Of a stretch of 64,000 nucleotides of DNA, positions 8,406 through 19,718 are shown in pieces. Under the pieces are notes generated by a model. It was not told the origin of the DNA, searched no databases, and saw only the letters and a program-made list of their open reading frames with translations. The translations under genes and the position numbers were made by a program. Location of the stretch: the NCBI RefSeq assembly GCF_014898815.1, contig NW_026515541.1, forward strand, positions 682,001-746,000, written 5' to 3'. The stretch comes from Panonychus citri (taxonomy: Eukaryota > Arthropoda > Arachnida > Trombidiformes > Tetranychidae). Position 1 is the stretch's first letter; every line of letters starts with the position of its first letter.

Positions 8406-8975
8406 ATGATTAGATCAATTGTGTTCGTTATCTTAATTGTTAATTCATTTTCTTTAATCAATTGTGATGAAAACCTAACCAATCCATTTTTGATTTATAC
8501 TAACTTTTGTTCAATGGTGAAAAACTCTACAATAGCACCTATTGAGAGTTTGTGTATATCTTACGTTGGACTTGCAAAAACTCTTGAGGTTAGTGCTAAT
8601 CACGACTTATTGTGGTAATTAACTAATAATTGTTTTTATTGTTTAAAGGATCTATCGCCCAAAAATGAGTACGATTTGTTGACCGATTGCAAAAAAACAC
8701 TTCCACCCAGTGAATTAAATGAAGTAATTAAGTCTTGTTCTGAGCCTCACTCGGAAGCGTCCATAAATAAGGTACAACAATCAACTAATTTTCGAGTAAA
8801 TTGCTCAAGGTTCGAGGCTAATTTAAATGTGATCGTTTATTTTTTATCAATTAAGGGAGCAGACTGCGTCAAGAAACTTGGTTATTCCAAGAAGTTTTTG
8901 AGTAAGAAGCCGTTGGATGCAATCCTTTCTATTAAAAAGACTCCTCAATTACGCGATTGCGTTAAAAATAATTAG
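8406..8975 (+). CDS. Small six-cysteine secreted protein (copy A)
   Basis: Three exons, 8406-8588, 8649-8771 and 8856-8975, all in phase 0 with GT/AG introns, encode about 141 residues. It starts with a signal peptide ([20 protein letters not shown]). The mature part has six cysteines, and exon 3 begins GADCVKKLGY and ends RDCVKNN. Intron 2 happens to be open, so a retained-intron form would also translate. Paralogues lie at 36.8, 39.4, 45.4 and 48.1 kb on the - strand, plus four broken copies. I know no domain name for the family. A small, secreted, multicopy, fast-diverging protein in a mite could be a salivary or other secreted effector, but that is speculation. Its TATA box has been pushed away by a MITE. 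Confidence 0.75.
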
Positions 8976-9031
8976 TAACCTAATCAACAGTAATTTTCAA
9001 ACTTTATTTGTTTTTCTCTCTCTCTCTCTCT

Positions 9032-9136
9032 TTCTCTTGATTCAATGATTTAACCTGTGAAAGTGATACACCAACTAACGATGAATCAATTCAACGTATC
9101 TTTGATGCACAATCTTCACATACAAGTCAAATTTAA
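9032..9136 (+). pseudogene. Neurophysin exon 3 fragment
   Basis: The segment encodes FNDLTCESDTPTNDESIQRI and continues to a TAA, matching exon 3 of the intact neurophysin gene (41059-41162) to its stop codon. There is no exon 1 or 2 nearby. It begins after a (CT)n run and lies just 3' of secreted-protein gene A. The same order (secreted gene then neurophysin) occurs on the right side. Confidence 0.75.
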
Positions 9137-9366
9137 TTGTTCCAATAATTATGATATAATATTAAAACACGTTAATTGAAATTTTTCTTCAATTTTGTTT
9201 GTTCGCAAACATTCAACCAAACGTATGGTAAACAATTAAGGATTTAACTCAATTTTCACTTCAAATATAAAAAAATTCATTCTATCATTTCACATAATTT
9301 AAATTTCTCTTTTAATCCAGTTTACTTGTTTAGATTTGATTGGCAAGGAAAAAAATTTAATTCTCT

Positions 9367-9465
9367 AGTCTGTATTTCGCGCTATTTCAATATTTGGACT
9401 GATACTTTAAGTTACTATCGAGGTTAATAGAGTTTTTGAAGATTATCTAATTTTCATTACTTAAG
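9367..9465. repeat. Repeated junction segment TATTTCGCGCTAT
   Basis: TATTTCGCGCTAT and flanks are shared by 5353-5366 (inside the truncated neurophysin exon 2), this site and 35745-35760 (opposite strand). The following bases (GGACTGATACTTTAAGTTACTATCGAGG) also recur near 35680-35720 and 40775-40810. It marks the 3' flank of the duplicated neurophysin unit. Confidence 0.5.
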
Positions 9466-9487
9466 CATCGTTATTTTAATAGTTCAA

Positions 9488-10016
9488 GATGTTCATGACT
9501 CTTTAACCAAATGTACTGGGTGACAAATTGATTCCCACAATCTTTTTTTTGAAATTGCCGCTTTATTACTTTGACAATCGAGCTAATATTTCATAGGTGG
9601 ACCAAAGGGTCAAAAGGAAATTGTTTGCGAGTAAAAAATAATTTTTGAAAATTTTAACCAAAATGCATGTATTAGACCGTTGAGTTAATTTACATAAATG
9701 TCTCGCCCATTGAAAATCAATGGAAAATTCGAAATTTTTTTTACCTCTAAACAAATTTCCTTTTAGTTGATCATCAACCTCAGAAAATCTTATAACAAAA
9801 AAACAAGTAATGAAAAAGTTATTCAAAAAAAAGATTGTGGGAATCAATTTGTCACCCAGTATTAATAATAAACTATTGCTGCTCAGTATAAATGATGACA
9901 GAATTTCGGTTTGTTCTGCTCTTGAAGACCCTGCAGAAAAATTACAGCAGGTAAAGTAAAACAATTAACGGATATACTTCCGAATACTAATGATATGCAG
10001 GTTGAACACAAATAGC
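9488..10016 (+). pseudogene. Secreted-protein gene copy interrupted by a MITE
   Basis: Exon 2 begins near 9488 (DVHDSLTKC-like reading) and is split by an element at 9516-9859. It resumes with LLLSINDDRISVCSALED and ends at the consensus donor near 9955. A piece of exon 4 (DMQVEHK, stop at about 10014-10016) follows. The closest intact relative is the gene at 39372-39966 (exon 4 ends DMEVERK). Exon 1 is missing. Non-functional. Confidence 0.7.
9516..9859. mobile_element. 344-bp MITE inserted in a coding exon, TA duplication
   Basis: Long inverted ends (CTGGGTGACAAATTGATTCC and its complement) are flanked by TA on both sides. The intact paralogue at 39.7 kb reads TGTATTAATAATATG across the site, which gives the empty target. 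No transposase is present. TA duplication fits a Tc1/mariner-type non-autonomous element, of a different family from 7852-8354. Confidence 0.85.
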
Positions 10017-10188
10017 GATAGATTATCGTATATATCTGAATGCATTCGATGTATTTAATCAACCGATTAACGACAGAAATTTAAACCAACAACTGTTTTC
10101 TAATGAAAAATTAGGTTAAAAAAACGGTTTAGCGAAAAAAAAATCAGCTTTGAGTGAAAATGTTGAACTGACATACACTTGTATCGCC

Positions 10189-10610
10189 TTACCTAATAAT
10201 ATCGAAGTGCTCATGAAAGTTTTCGTAATTCATGTTTGGTTTGCTCTTCCGTTCACCCCACCGGCGGGCGACCTCATCCGGATCCGTTAATTTGAACTCT
10301 CCATTGTTACCCTCCCAAGCGATACAATTTGAATTACTGTCCGATAAAAGTTCAAGTAAAAATTGCCACAATTGAATTTGTCCACTACCTGTTAATCAGA
10401 TTGACATTGGAAAAGATTAACTGATTTTAACAATCAACAATTTATAACATGCCATTGAAAAGTAAACTAATTAATTTAACTTTTACGTATTCAAATCCAA
10501 TTCATGCTAATTGATTAAGACAAAGTTAGGATATTGTATGAATCTAAATTGATTGTGAACAATTAATTATGGATCATGATTAAATTTTCCAAGTGAATTG
10601 TTGATTGGAA
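10189..10610 (-). pseudogene. Copied ETS-gene fragment (left)
   Basis: On the - strand this matches the ETS gene from about 34100 to 34630: intron sequence, the start of the 34165 exon, then intron, the AG acceptor and the first half of the ETS DNA-binding exon ([28 protein letters not shown]). It stops at DIIR before recognition helix 3 is complete. Relative to the parent it lacks about 34182-34288, with AACTT at the junction. The right-hand fragment at 38.97-39.38 kb lacks the same bases. It cannot encode a DNA-binding domain. Confidence 0.9.
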
Positions 10611-11337
10611 AATAAAATATATGAATAGTCTTAATTTAGAAATTGTAAAATATTATCAAGGCTGGATTTCGCCCATGCTAATCTTAAGAGAATTGTTTAA
10701 ATTGTTCAAATTATTCGGAGACAATATTGTCGATTAGTTCAGAAATACCCTGAGGGCATTTTCTGCTGATTGATGTTAGATTTGAAAATTCCGTCTACGC
10801 TAAAAACTAATCATCCTTGGTGACATTTCAATAATCATTAAGAATCTGATTAGATTAACTCGTAAGTAATTAACGAAAGCACAATAGGAATCATTTAGTT
10901 AATTGAATCAGCAGATCTCGTTTATATAATCAAAATAAAACAATTATGACAATACAAGCCAATTCATTGATTGTTTAATTTTTTTTGCTAACCATCATCT
11001 CCACTTTGTGTGTCTTGATTTATAATCAATCGTGTAACATAAATCACGTCAATCAGATTAGTTAATTATGATTAGTTAACTTGATCAACTATGATGATTA
11101 ATTGTGACGACTAGTGTATATGTGTACAACATCTGTATGATCAACAGTCTTGACAACAGAGTAAATAATATCGTGTATTGATGAGATGGATGAAATTAAG
11201 ATTAATTAATCAATGATCAATTAGCATCGAAGGAAATCATAATAATTAAATCGTCAAAAGGCCAAAGTTTTATCCGAATCCAGTTTCGAGGTAAATTGAG
11301 CATAATGTAAATTGTTGAAGATAAAATCGGTTGATCG
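10611..11337. other. Intergenic; 3' flank of APPBP2-like gene
   Basis: AT-rich sequence with no open frame of note and no recognisable repeat. It lies between the copied ETS fragment and the APPBP2 stop codon. Confidence 0.5.
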
Positions 11338-13284
11338 TCAAACTTTGTGCAGTCTATTGATTAAAAAATGTTGTTTGATCTCGAGTAATTTAAGAGGAAC
11401 CAAAGATTCATCGGATAGACTGGTACAAAGATCTTTCTTGCTTAATTGTGATGTGATTGAATATCTTTTCGATTTCCATGCTCGTAACAATTTAACGTAC
11501 TCATAGGCTTTGTCGGTCTCTCCGGTTCTCGTATAAATCCTGATGATTCCTTGATAATCAAATTCGAGGCCAATATAAGCACCGCCGAAAACTTTGATAC
11601 CAATGTCAATCGCTTTGAGATAATAACTTTCCGCCTGCGGATACATTTCCATGTCGTAACTGTACAATGAGGCCAAAAATCCGTATGATTGTGCGACCTC
11701 ATAATCATCTTTACCGAGACACTTTTCTTTAATTTCAATAGATCGTAATTGTAACATTTCCGATTCTTCATATCGGTGCATCGTTTGGTACAATCGACCT
11801 AAATTAGAGTAATTTTTGGCCGTTTGAAGATTCTCCTCGCCCAAAATATTTCGAGATATTTTAAGCGCTTCTCGGTGAAGTTGATTGGCCTCCATTAGCA
11901 TCTCCGTTTTACCGACTATGTCCACATTATCGATGGCCATCTCTTCAATGATTAACGCTTTTATCCTAAACACATTGATAAGTAGATGGTGTTCCTTTGG
12001 TAATAGCGTTTCTAATGACATTTTGGCGAGTTCAATGTGATACAAACAAAGGTCAAAATGGCCTGTTGAATATTCTTGAATATAATAAGCGAAAGCTAAT
12101 TCTTGACGTGAAAGTGCAAGAGGTAAATTTATACATTGTTCCGTTAATGTGTGAAGGCCAAAATACTGTTTACGAAAGTTGACTGAATTCAGATAAAATT
12201 TAACTGATTGTACATGCATATCGATATTGTGATAATAATAGCCCATGGTCATGAAAAGATCACCAATGATTGGATGGAAATTATTAATCTGAGAGAAGTC
12301 ACATTTCTCGTTCAATTTGAACAGCTCTTTACAGGTCAAAAGCACTTGTCGTAATAGGAAATCGGCTATTTCAAAGTCTCTCTTAATGGTACAACATTTA
12401 GCAGCGGTCAACATGATATCAATTACTGAAATTCTGGGAGTACTTTTGGTTAAATGTGACATTGATTGGCAACTCCATTTGTAGGCCTCTTTATATAGAC
12501 TCTGAGCAGTAAATAAACAGGCAAATTGATTGTAAACTTGAGCAAGATCAAATTTATCAGGTAAATTGGCATAATTTTTTTCATCAATCAGGGTAACCAT
12601 TTCTTCATATAATTGATTGGCTTCTTTGAAACGTGAATAACCAACAAGAGCTGCTAATAAACGAGTTTTAATCCTAAAAATCCAGGATTCAACGATTATC
12701 TCATTTGTATCAATCTCATTGAGATGCAATTTAAGGCTTGATGATAAAATCTTCTCAGCATCAACATACCAACCAGCTTCAATTAAGAAACCAGCCAAAG
12801 AATAAGCTCTTTGCATTAATTGAACTCGTAACTTCCTATGGTAATTAATTTGCTCGAAATTTGATCTGGTCGCCTTTTCCACCCTCATTGTGATCTCCTT
12901 ACTTATCGCTCTAGTTAAAAATCCAGTTAGATTGAGGCCTTCGTCCATTAACCGTTGTACCAACATGTGAAGTGTTTGACCTTTATTGTAAACCAGGAGA
13001 TTGAGAAAATTGGTTAAATTTGTAAGATAATCATTCAAATCGGTCCATCGTTCATTCATAAACATCTCAAGGTACAGATCAAGTTGTACATTAACAGGTA
13101 AACAATGAATATTGGGTTGAAATTTATCCAAACTGGAGACTATTGATTTTACACATAGAGTGTACATCTTGGTACCACAATCGTAAACGCTATTTGAATA
13201 AGATGGCGACGGCGATAATGGACAATTTATTTCGACAGCAGGAAGGTAAATGTTTTTATTGTTATTGCCCTCCAATTGGAACAT
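11338..13284 (-). CDS. APPBP2: APPBP2-like TPR adaptor protein
   Basis: A single frame of 648 residues starts at ATG 13284 (MFQLEGNNNKNIYL). The C-terminal half is a run of tetratricopeptide repeats (for example YSNLGRLYQTMHRYEESEML and DYEVAQSYGFLASLYSYDM), and the end of the TPR region (GLEFDYQGIIRIYTRTG) follows the pattern of amyloid-protein-binding protein 2/PAT1. In animals that protein is a substrate receptor for CRL2 ubiquitin ligases and a microtubule-associated sorting adaptor. There is no intron and no signal peptide. Length is slightly above the vertebrate protein. An internal segment (12538-12823) has been copied to the left end of the window. Confidence in the family is high; the function is inferred from it. 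Confidence 0.88.
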   Translation of the reverse strand: MFQLEGNNNKNIYLPAVEINCPLSPSPSYSNSVYDCGTKMYTLCVKSIVSSLDKFQPNIHCLPVNVQLDLYLEMFMNERWTDLNDYLTNLTNFLNLLVYNKGQTLHMLVQRLMDEGLNLTGFLTRAISKEITMRVEKATRSNFEQINYHRKLRVQLMQRAYSLAGFLIEAGWYVDAEKILSSSLKLHLNEIDTNEIIVESWIFRIKTRLLAALVGYSRFKEANQLYEEMVTLIDEKNYANLPDKFDLAQVYNQFACLFTAQSLYKEAYKWSCQSMSHLTKSTPRISVIDIMLTAAKCCTIKRDFEIADFLLRQVLLTCKELFKLNEKCDFSQINNFHPIIGDLFMTMGYYYHNIDMHVQSVKFYLNSVNFRKQYFGLHTLTEQCINLPLALSRQELAFAYYIQEYSTGHFDLCLYHIELAKMSLETLLPKEHHLLINVFRIKALIIEEMAIDNVDIVGKTEMLMEANQLHREALKISRNILGEENLQTAKNYSNLGRLYQTMHRYEESEMLQLRSIEIKEKCLGKDDYEVAQSYGFLASLYSYDMEMYPQAESYYLKAIDIGIKVFGGAYIGLEFDYQGIIRIYTRTGETDKAYEYVKLLRAWKSKRYSITSQLSKKDLCTSLSDESLVPLKLLEIKQHFLINRLHKV

Positions 13285-14593
13285 AATTCAAGCACCAGGT
13301 CAAAGGAATAAAAATAAAAGGGTCAACAAGGAGAAGAGAAAACAAAAAATTCTTAACACTGAAAAGGTTTTCCTTTCACAATGGTCACTTTTGGGACGCG
13401 AAGAAAACACAATTCAAGGTATTCATTTATCACAGAGAAACACTAGAAGAAGATGAAGATGATGATGGAAATTCAGGTAAAATAGAAAAGAAAATGCGAA
13501 AGTAAATCAATTTTTGTTTTGTTCTTTTGTTGATTGAGAAACAAATCTGAGGCCTAAAGACCATCAAGTTCCTCAAGGGCTACTTGTTGGTGGAGAAAAA
13601 CAATTCAACTGATTGAGTTAATTTCTTTTCTCCTTTTTTCCTTCTCTTCTTTAATTCTACCTTGAACAGTTGAACAACTTAACTGTAATTAAGGTAAAAA
13701 TAAGATTGGAAAAAGGGATAAACCAATTTACTCAAATCTCTTTCTTTCTCTTTCTTTATCTGTCATTCTCTTTATCCTTTACTCTGTCTTTTCATTTCTC
13801 TCAATTAGTTGATTGTGATTAAGCGCGTAGATTAAACGACATAGAACATTTTTAATTGTTGGTTTCATTTTTTTCCATTGTAATTATAATCGTGGAATTG
13901 TGATTCTCATAAATTGTTCACCTTCTCTCTCAATTGATATTCATTCAAATTCTCATCTCATGTTATTGTTTTGATTTTGTTTCGTTTCCATTTCCATTCC
14001 TATTTCCTGATTGTTTGACTTTCGATGTTAATTGTTTGGTTAATCAGCTGATCTCAATTCACCTTATTATTAATTTCACTCAATAACAATTTTATTGTTC
14101 AACTAATTGTTACCTTTCTCATCGGATCATTGAGCTTTCCCTTTTTGACTTTTGGTTAAATTACAATTAAGTTGATTGTTAGAAAATTAAAATCATTGAT
14201 AATTTAATTACATTTGAATGGTTTTAACATTTCATTCAGTTGAATCTTTGTTTCAACAATTTAATTCAGTTCATTAAGAGTTTTTTTTCTGCTTCAGATT
14301 AACTTTAATTATATTAATAAATATATGAGTTAATTAGGGATTACAATTTGGGTTGATTATCTTGATGACATAAAATTAAGTTTCTAAATCAAAAGTATGT
14401 CATTATGTTGATGAAAAGTTAATCAAGAGTTAGAAACAATGATTAACTTAAATTGTTATCAAATTGACGATCGAGTGAAAGTCAAAGTACACAAATTATG
14501 AGATAATTTAGTTAATTGTCAAGGTAATCAGAGTTATTACTCTAATAGTAACGATGAAGAAACTTGAGATTATCGTTTATCTTTTAGATTTGT
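13285..14593. other. Intergenic; no gene seen
   Basis: Contains the upstream region of the APPBP2-like gene and CT-rich stretches (13620-13800). A short + strand frame at 13250-13456 is a low-complexity shadow. No repeat or RNA gene was recognised. Confidence 0.5.
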
Positions 14594-15167
14594 TCAATGT
14601 CGAGACTGGTCAATGTCCAGCATATTCAGCTGACCACTAAGATACTTTGTCTTCTGACCAATTGACCCTCCGGGCATATTCAAAGAAGCTGCATGGTCAA
14701 CCAGAAAAGCCTCTTGATTGTCATCAATTGTTGGGTCAAAAGGTTCGGGTACATTGGTTTGCATCACTCCTGTTGTGGTCAAGCAAAAGGGATAAGTGAC
14801 TTTTTTTTATTCGCTGTCAAAGTTAATTGTTTTGTTTACCTGATAATCCAATGGAACTGGGATCATACACATGGAATCGTCCATCTTGTTTATCGTTACT
14901 TGAATCAATTCTACTCAGAGATTCATATTGATCCTGGTCAAGGTTCTGATGGTAAACTGTGTCACCGTCCATCTTGTGTTTCCTTGTCTCTGTAAACGAA
15001 ATCCCTTCGCTCGCAATTGTGTCCACTGTTTGGTTCGCCCAATCATTTGGTTCCGTTAGAGTTGATTTTGAACGAGAACTGGTCAATGGTAACGATTTAG
15101 GTCCACCAGCAATCAAATGACTCCCCGATAGTTTAACTGAATTACCAAACAAACGGACGGGTAACAT
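14594..15167 (-). CDS. Hypothetical protein, possible mitochondrial presequence
   Basis: Two exons (15167-14840 and about 14769-14594), joined at GTAAAC...CAACAG in phase 1, give about 167 residues. The N-terminus (MLPVRLFGNSVKLSGSHLI) is rich in Leu, Ser and basic residues and free of acids, as in mitochondrial targeting sequences. The rest is hydrophilic, with DQDQYESLSRIDSS, and ends MLDIDQSRH. I do not recognise a domain. The splice restores frame and both exons start and end cleanly, which supports a real gene. It is also AT/GC-balanced compared with the introns around it. Additional exons upstream of 15167 cannot be excluded. Confidence 0.55.
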
Positions 15168-16190
15168 TTTGTTTTTCTTACTTTTTCTCGCCTCAAATGC
15201 ACTTTAATTAACTAATTGTGAATGATGGTCAACACAGTTGATGGTCAGTTTATTATTTACTATTCGACGGGAAGATTTATGTGATAGAAAGAGAGAAAGA
15301 GAGAGAGAGAGAGAGAGAAGGAGAGAGAGCTTGAAGAAATTAACAATCTCGTTTGCTGATCACTCGGTGAGCGAATGATCAACCAACAGAGTTGATTAAG
15401 AAAACAAGAAAATTAAGAATGGAAATGATCAACCACATGACTTTTAATTCCTTGTCTGATTATTTGAGTCTCTCAGATAAATTTCATCGGTAATTTAATC
15501 ACAATCAAGGTTCTTGGTAAACTGTTTGTACAAGTTGATAATTGTCTCGGTCAAATTGGTAATGTTTACAACATGATTGAATCATGTTAAAAATAATCCG
15601 CTGATTGTTAATTGTAAGCTTCATGCTCTGATCATGAGATTGCAACAATTTAGTAAATTCAATGACTTTAACCAGAAAACTTTAATGGACCTCATCTCAA
15701 CCTCTTTACAATTAAAAAAAACTACTTTTAAATGTCAACCATTTATTTTTACTTAAATTGCTTCAGGCATTGAATCTGCCCCAACAATTAGATTAATTAT
15801 CTCATAAATAGAGATACACTAATAAACAAATCATTTCATCTTTTAGATTTTTTTCCAATCACATCAATCAATTATCGAGATTATTTGTTTACAAATGTTT
15901 CAATTCGTCGTGAATTAAATAATTTTAATGAATTGAAATAATGATTATACCATTTAAAATGATTAGAGATGATTAAGACAAGATTAAAGTTCTAAGGAAA
16001 ATTAAACAAAATGATTGATTGTAAAAACTAAACAGAAAAATTGATTTGATTGATAGTTGATGATCAACTTGCAATGGAAGAATTAAATTAATGTTGTTCA
16101 ATTGGTTTTGATTGTTAAAAAAAATGCTGATATGTTGAGATTAATGTTCATCTTGATTGTGATAATTAGTCGATTATTATCTCGGGACAA
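15168..16190. other. Intergenic with (GA)n microsatellite
   Basis: A GA-rich microsatellite occupies about 15285-15330. The rest is AT-rich with no open frame. It separates the hypothetical gene (its 5' side) from the 3' end of the MBD2/3 gene. Confidence 0.5.
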
Positions 16191-17063
16191 TTAATCAGCT
16201 ACTGAGTCTAAACATTTCTCATAATCGTTTACAGCTATTGAAGCTTTTCGTCTTAAATTGTTAACCCTTTCCTCTTGGCGTTTGATTTCCTCGTCGGTGA
16301 TCACAATTGGAGCAATTAAGGGCTGCCTTGGATCGATAAATACACCAGGATTTTTATCGAGAACACTTCGAGCCGCTGTTTGTCCAGTTATCGGTTTCAC
16401 GTGAAGATGTAAAGCCGTGGCCACACTACGAAGAGCTGTATCATTACCGACATTTGGTCCAACGGGTTTCATGTTTTTGGGTAAATCGAAATTCTCATAA
16501 AATTCTTGATTAGAATAAGTAGCTCTCAGACCTTCTAAACGTTTCTCCCAAAATACTTGTTTGGGTTTATCATTTGATCCATGTTTCAAATCGTGTTTAC
16601 ATTTATTTCCAGTGTGAGTTTTTATAATGGTAACTGGTTGTTTACAGATCGCAGCGGTTCGTCTAACGGGTAGAGATGATCCAAAATCATTAATTCTAAC
16701 ACCTTTTATGTTATCTTTCAGATTCTTATTCTTCCGTAACAATAAAGCGTTTATTTTACCCGTTCGATAATCAAAGCTCGTTAAATCAACAGAATCTCCA
16801 AGGTATTTGGCCAGTTGAGGTTTACTTCGGAATTTAGTTCCATCCGGACTATAATATAGTAAATTAAAAAGAATTAGCGATTAAATTGAATTTGGAAAAT
16901 GTAAATGGAATTAAATCAACTCGAGAAATAAAAATAAACAATAACAATTGAAAAGATTCAATGTTTACCTGTAGTAATAGACTTCGGTCTTTCCAGTCGA
17001 TAATCCGGTCTTCCGAGAGACCTCTTCGCGTTTCCAGCCTTCAGGTAATACCTTACATTCCAT
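16191..17063 (-). CDS. MBD2/3: Methyl-CpG-binding domain protein MBD2/3
   Basis: Exon 1 (17063-16969) and exon 2 (16848-16191), joined in phase 2, encode 250 residues. The N-terminus is an MBD (LPEGWKREEVSRKTGLSTG, then TEVYYYSPDGTKFRSKPQLA, KYLGD, LTSFDYRTGK). The middle matches the MBD2/3 region (PVRRTAAICKQPVT, QVFWEKRLEGLRA, DLPKNMKPVGP). The C-terminus has the ITGQ...NPGVFIDP...TDEEIKRQEERV segment, including the coiled coil that binds GATAD2 in the NuRD complex. Expected role: NuRD subunit in chromatin repression. The start at 17063 is the first ATG and leaves almost no sequence before the MBD, as in MBD3. Whether this protein still binds methylated CpG cannot be told by eye. Confidence 0.93.
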
Positions 17064-18103
17064 TGAGATTCCTTTATTAATTTATAATTCTCATTAATAA
17101 TGAGAAATATGATTAATTGATTAATCAAAATTAGTAAATTTTTTTTCCAAATGTCAATAAACAGAACATATGTTCGTATCGAGTGCTGCCATCTATTGGT
17201 CGATAATCTCAATTGTTAAGTTCTCGTTGTTACATGAAAATCGCAGATGATAATGGCCTCAAGTTTTGTTTCCTTGCGAGATTCGAGTACAAATGGACTT
17301 AATCATCTTGTGATTTTACACTCAGTTGGCAAATTTTGTCTTAATTACTCTCAATTAACACTGTTTATTTCAAAAGTACAAATAAAACTCGAAAACATTG
17401 TCACTGATTCTGTGATAAAACTTTAATTGTCAAAGGGAATTTTATCAACTTCAGCCCGAAAGAATAAAATCAAATGATATTAATTTCTTAATTTAACGAT
17501 TTCTTGATGTTCTGCAGTCGACTAATTGAGAGTTGGATCCATAGTCTATGGTGGATGTAATTGTGATTAGTCGATTAGAATTTTCAATTGTAACATAATT
17601 TTCATATTTAAGCCTTTTGATAATTTTAGCAGACAACCAGTTTACTTAAATGAAGTTAACTGTTAATTGCAATTATCTAGTTAAGTTTGAATTTGGATTC
17701 CCGAAAGTTAAAATGAATTCATTTTTGTTTGCTTTAATTGTCACAATTTCTTCATTATCTTTGATTGATTAACTGCTCGAACTTGGTTATGATTTCAGAG
17801 ATTGTCATCAATCGAGGTTCTAATCCCGATTAGACAATTATCTTCATGTTGATGATAAAATTTTCGTTTCTTTGATTGTCTCTCATTCTGTTGATATTTA
17901 AATGGAGATGAAACTTTGATTTCATCAGTTTCACTTGCTATCACTTTATTATCACTAAATCAATATGAAGACAAATGAATGGTCAAATTTTCACGATTCG
18001 CAATTAACATGATTAAGGAATGAGTTGAAAGTGTGAACCGTTCATTGTATTACCAGAGCAAAAACAGTCGTGATTAAATTACTTTACAAAGTTAATCAAA
18101 ATC
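17064..18103. other. Intergenic; MBD2/3 upstream and AGK 3' flank
   Basis: AT-rich with no convincing frame. A possible hairpin-like TC/AG segment lies near 17520-17560. No repeats were recognised. Confidence 0.45.
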
Positions 18104-19718
18104 TAACCGTAAACCAAAATACGATTGGGAAGAAGTGACAATAAAACATTTTGGACTTCATAATTTTCACGATCAATATTAAACCATAAATCCGGTTCCG
18201 TTGAAGGTTGATTGTTATCTGTGATTTGTTGATTTCTAGATAAACTAATTGAAATGTCTCTTGCCTCTAATTGATTAACAGCACTATTAAAGTTGTGGTT
18301 TTCCCGGAAAATGTTAACTCTGTAATGAGAAAGTGAAATGAAAATATTTTGTAATCAATTTTGGTTTCGATTCCCAAGTTAATTAAGATTAGTTTCTTAC
18401 CCATCTTTGATTAGTGATGTTTTTGTACAATCATTTGATTGGTGGATATTAAGGGTTATCTTATTGTTGAAAAAGTGTCTAATTGAAAGATTAACTAAAT
18501 TAGTGGTCTCTACTTTTTGCCAAACTCCACATTCATCGTTGATTATATTTTTTAAATTCTCAAATTTATTAGACTTTTGTTTCGGTTTCAGTTGATTAGG
18601 TCGAGGAATCAACGACTGCCACCATCTTTTAGGTACTTCCTCTTCCTCTGGTTCCTTAAAGCTCTCAAAGCACTTGGCACATCCCGAACACGGTTTCGTG
18701 TAATAAATGTCCGCGTCAACGGGCATAGTTTGATTAGTCAAATTCTGTAAAGAAAACGATAACAATTAGTTAACATTGAAACGAATCAAGATAAATTGTC
18801 ACCTTAAATAAGATTTTCTTGCAAAGTGGATAATAAGGTTTGACTCTAGCTGAAAACAACCAATATGATTCAGCTGATTCTAAGTAATCTCGTAATCGAC
18901 CAAAATCAAATGAATGTAATGCAAACACTGGTTTTCCTTTTTCTTTCCCTTCAACTTTAACTACATCAACAGGTTTGATTGATTCCTTAACAATGGCCAT
19001 CGATAAACGACCAATAAGATCAATATATTCAACTTTATTCCTTATCCGTCCATTGGAATTAAGATCAATTTCAAATAGTCTAAATACTCCCGAGTTTCGT
19101 TTTCCTGTGGGAATAAATCCAAAGGGCAATGGTTTCTTTTTATTTACATCTTCTCGTCTCAAGTAACCTGTGATCGCATCATGAATGGTACCATCACCGC
19201 CGACGACAATAACACCATCAGTATTTGCCATAACCTCCATGTAATCTTTAGCTTGACCTGATTGGAAATCAATGAATATGCAACGGGATTAGCTGAGAAT
19301 CTATTTACAATCAATATACAACTGATTTACCTTCATGTTCAGTCTCAATTATGCTTAATTTAATTCCAGCACAATTTAAAATAGGCTGAGCATAGTTGAA
19401 GAATAATTTTTTTCCTTTCCTTTGATTAGCAACCGGATTAAGAATGACTGTTAAATGTTTCAATTGTCTCTGTGGACTCCAGGGTTGATCACCGAATTTA
19501 ACTGCTTCTTCACAATAAGCTCTCATCAATGCATTGACTCTACAATTAACAATTAGAAAGAGAAGAAAATTAAGAAAACAAATTGTCACAATTCATCATG
19601 ATCATCAATCTACTCACTTGAATCTTTGGTCTAACAAATGGACTCCATAGACTGCTAAGGATGAGAAGAAAATAGATTTCTTCCAATGTTCACGAATAGT
19701 TTTAAATGGTTTCCACAT
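18104..19718 (-). CDS. AGK: Acylglycerol kinase, mitochondrial (AGK)
   Basis: Five exons: 19718-19618, 19539-19331, 19257-18803, 18744-18401 and 18319 to about 18104, with GT/AG borders, encoding about 441 residues. The start MWKPFKTIREHWKKS matches the AGK N-terminal mitochondrial segment. The diacylglycerol-kinase catalytic fold is seen in TVILNPVANQRKGK, the GGDGT loop (VIVVGGDGTIHDAITG) and GFIPTGKRN. Known family role: phosphorylation of mono- and diacylglycerols in mitochondria and membership of the TIM22 import complex. The final residues depend on one base near 18120; the reading LLPNRILVYG fits the family best. The gene is divergent from CK2 alpha, with about 960 bases between the two ATGs. 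Confidence 0.9.
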
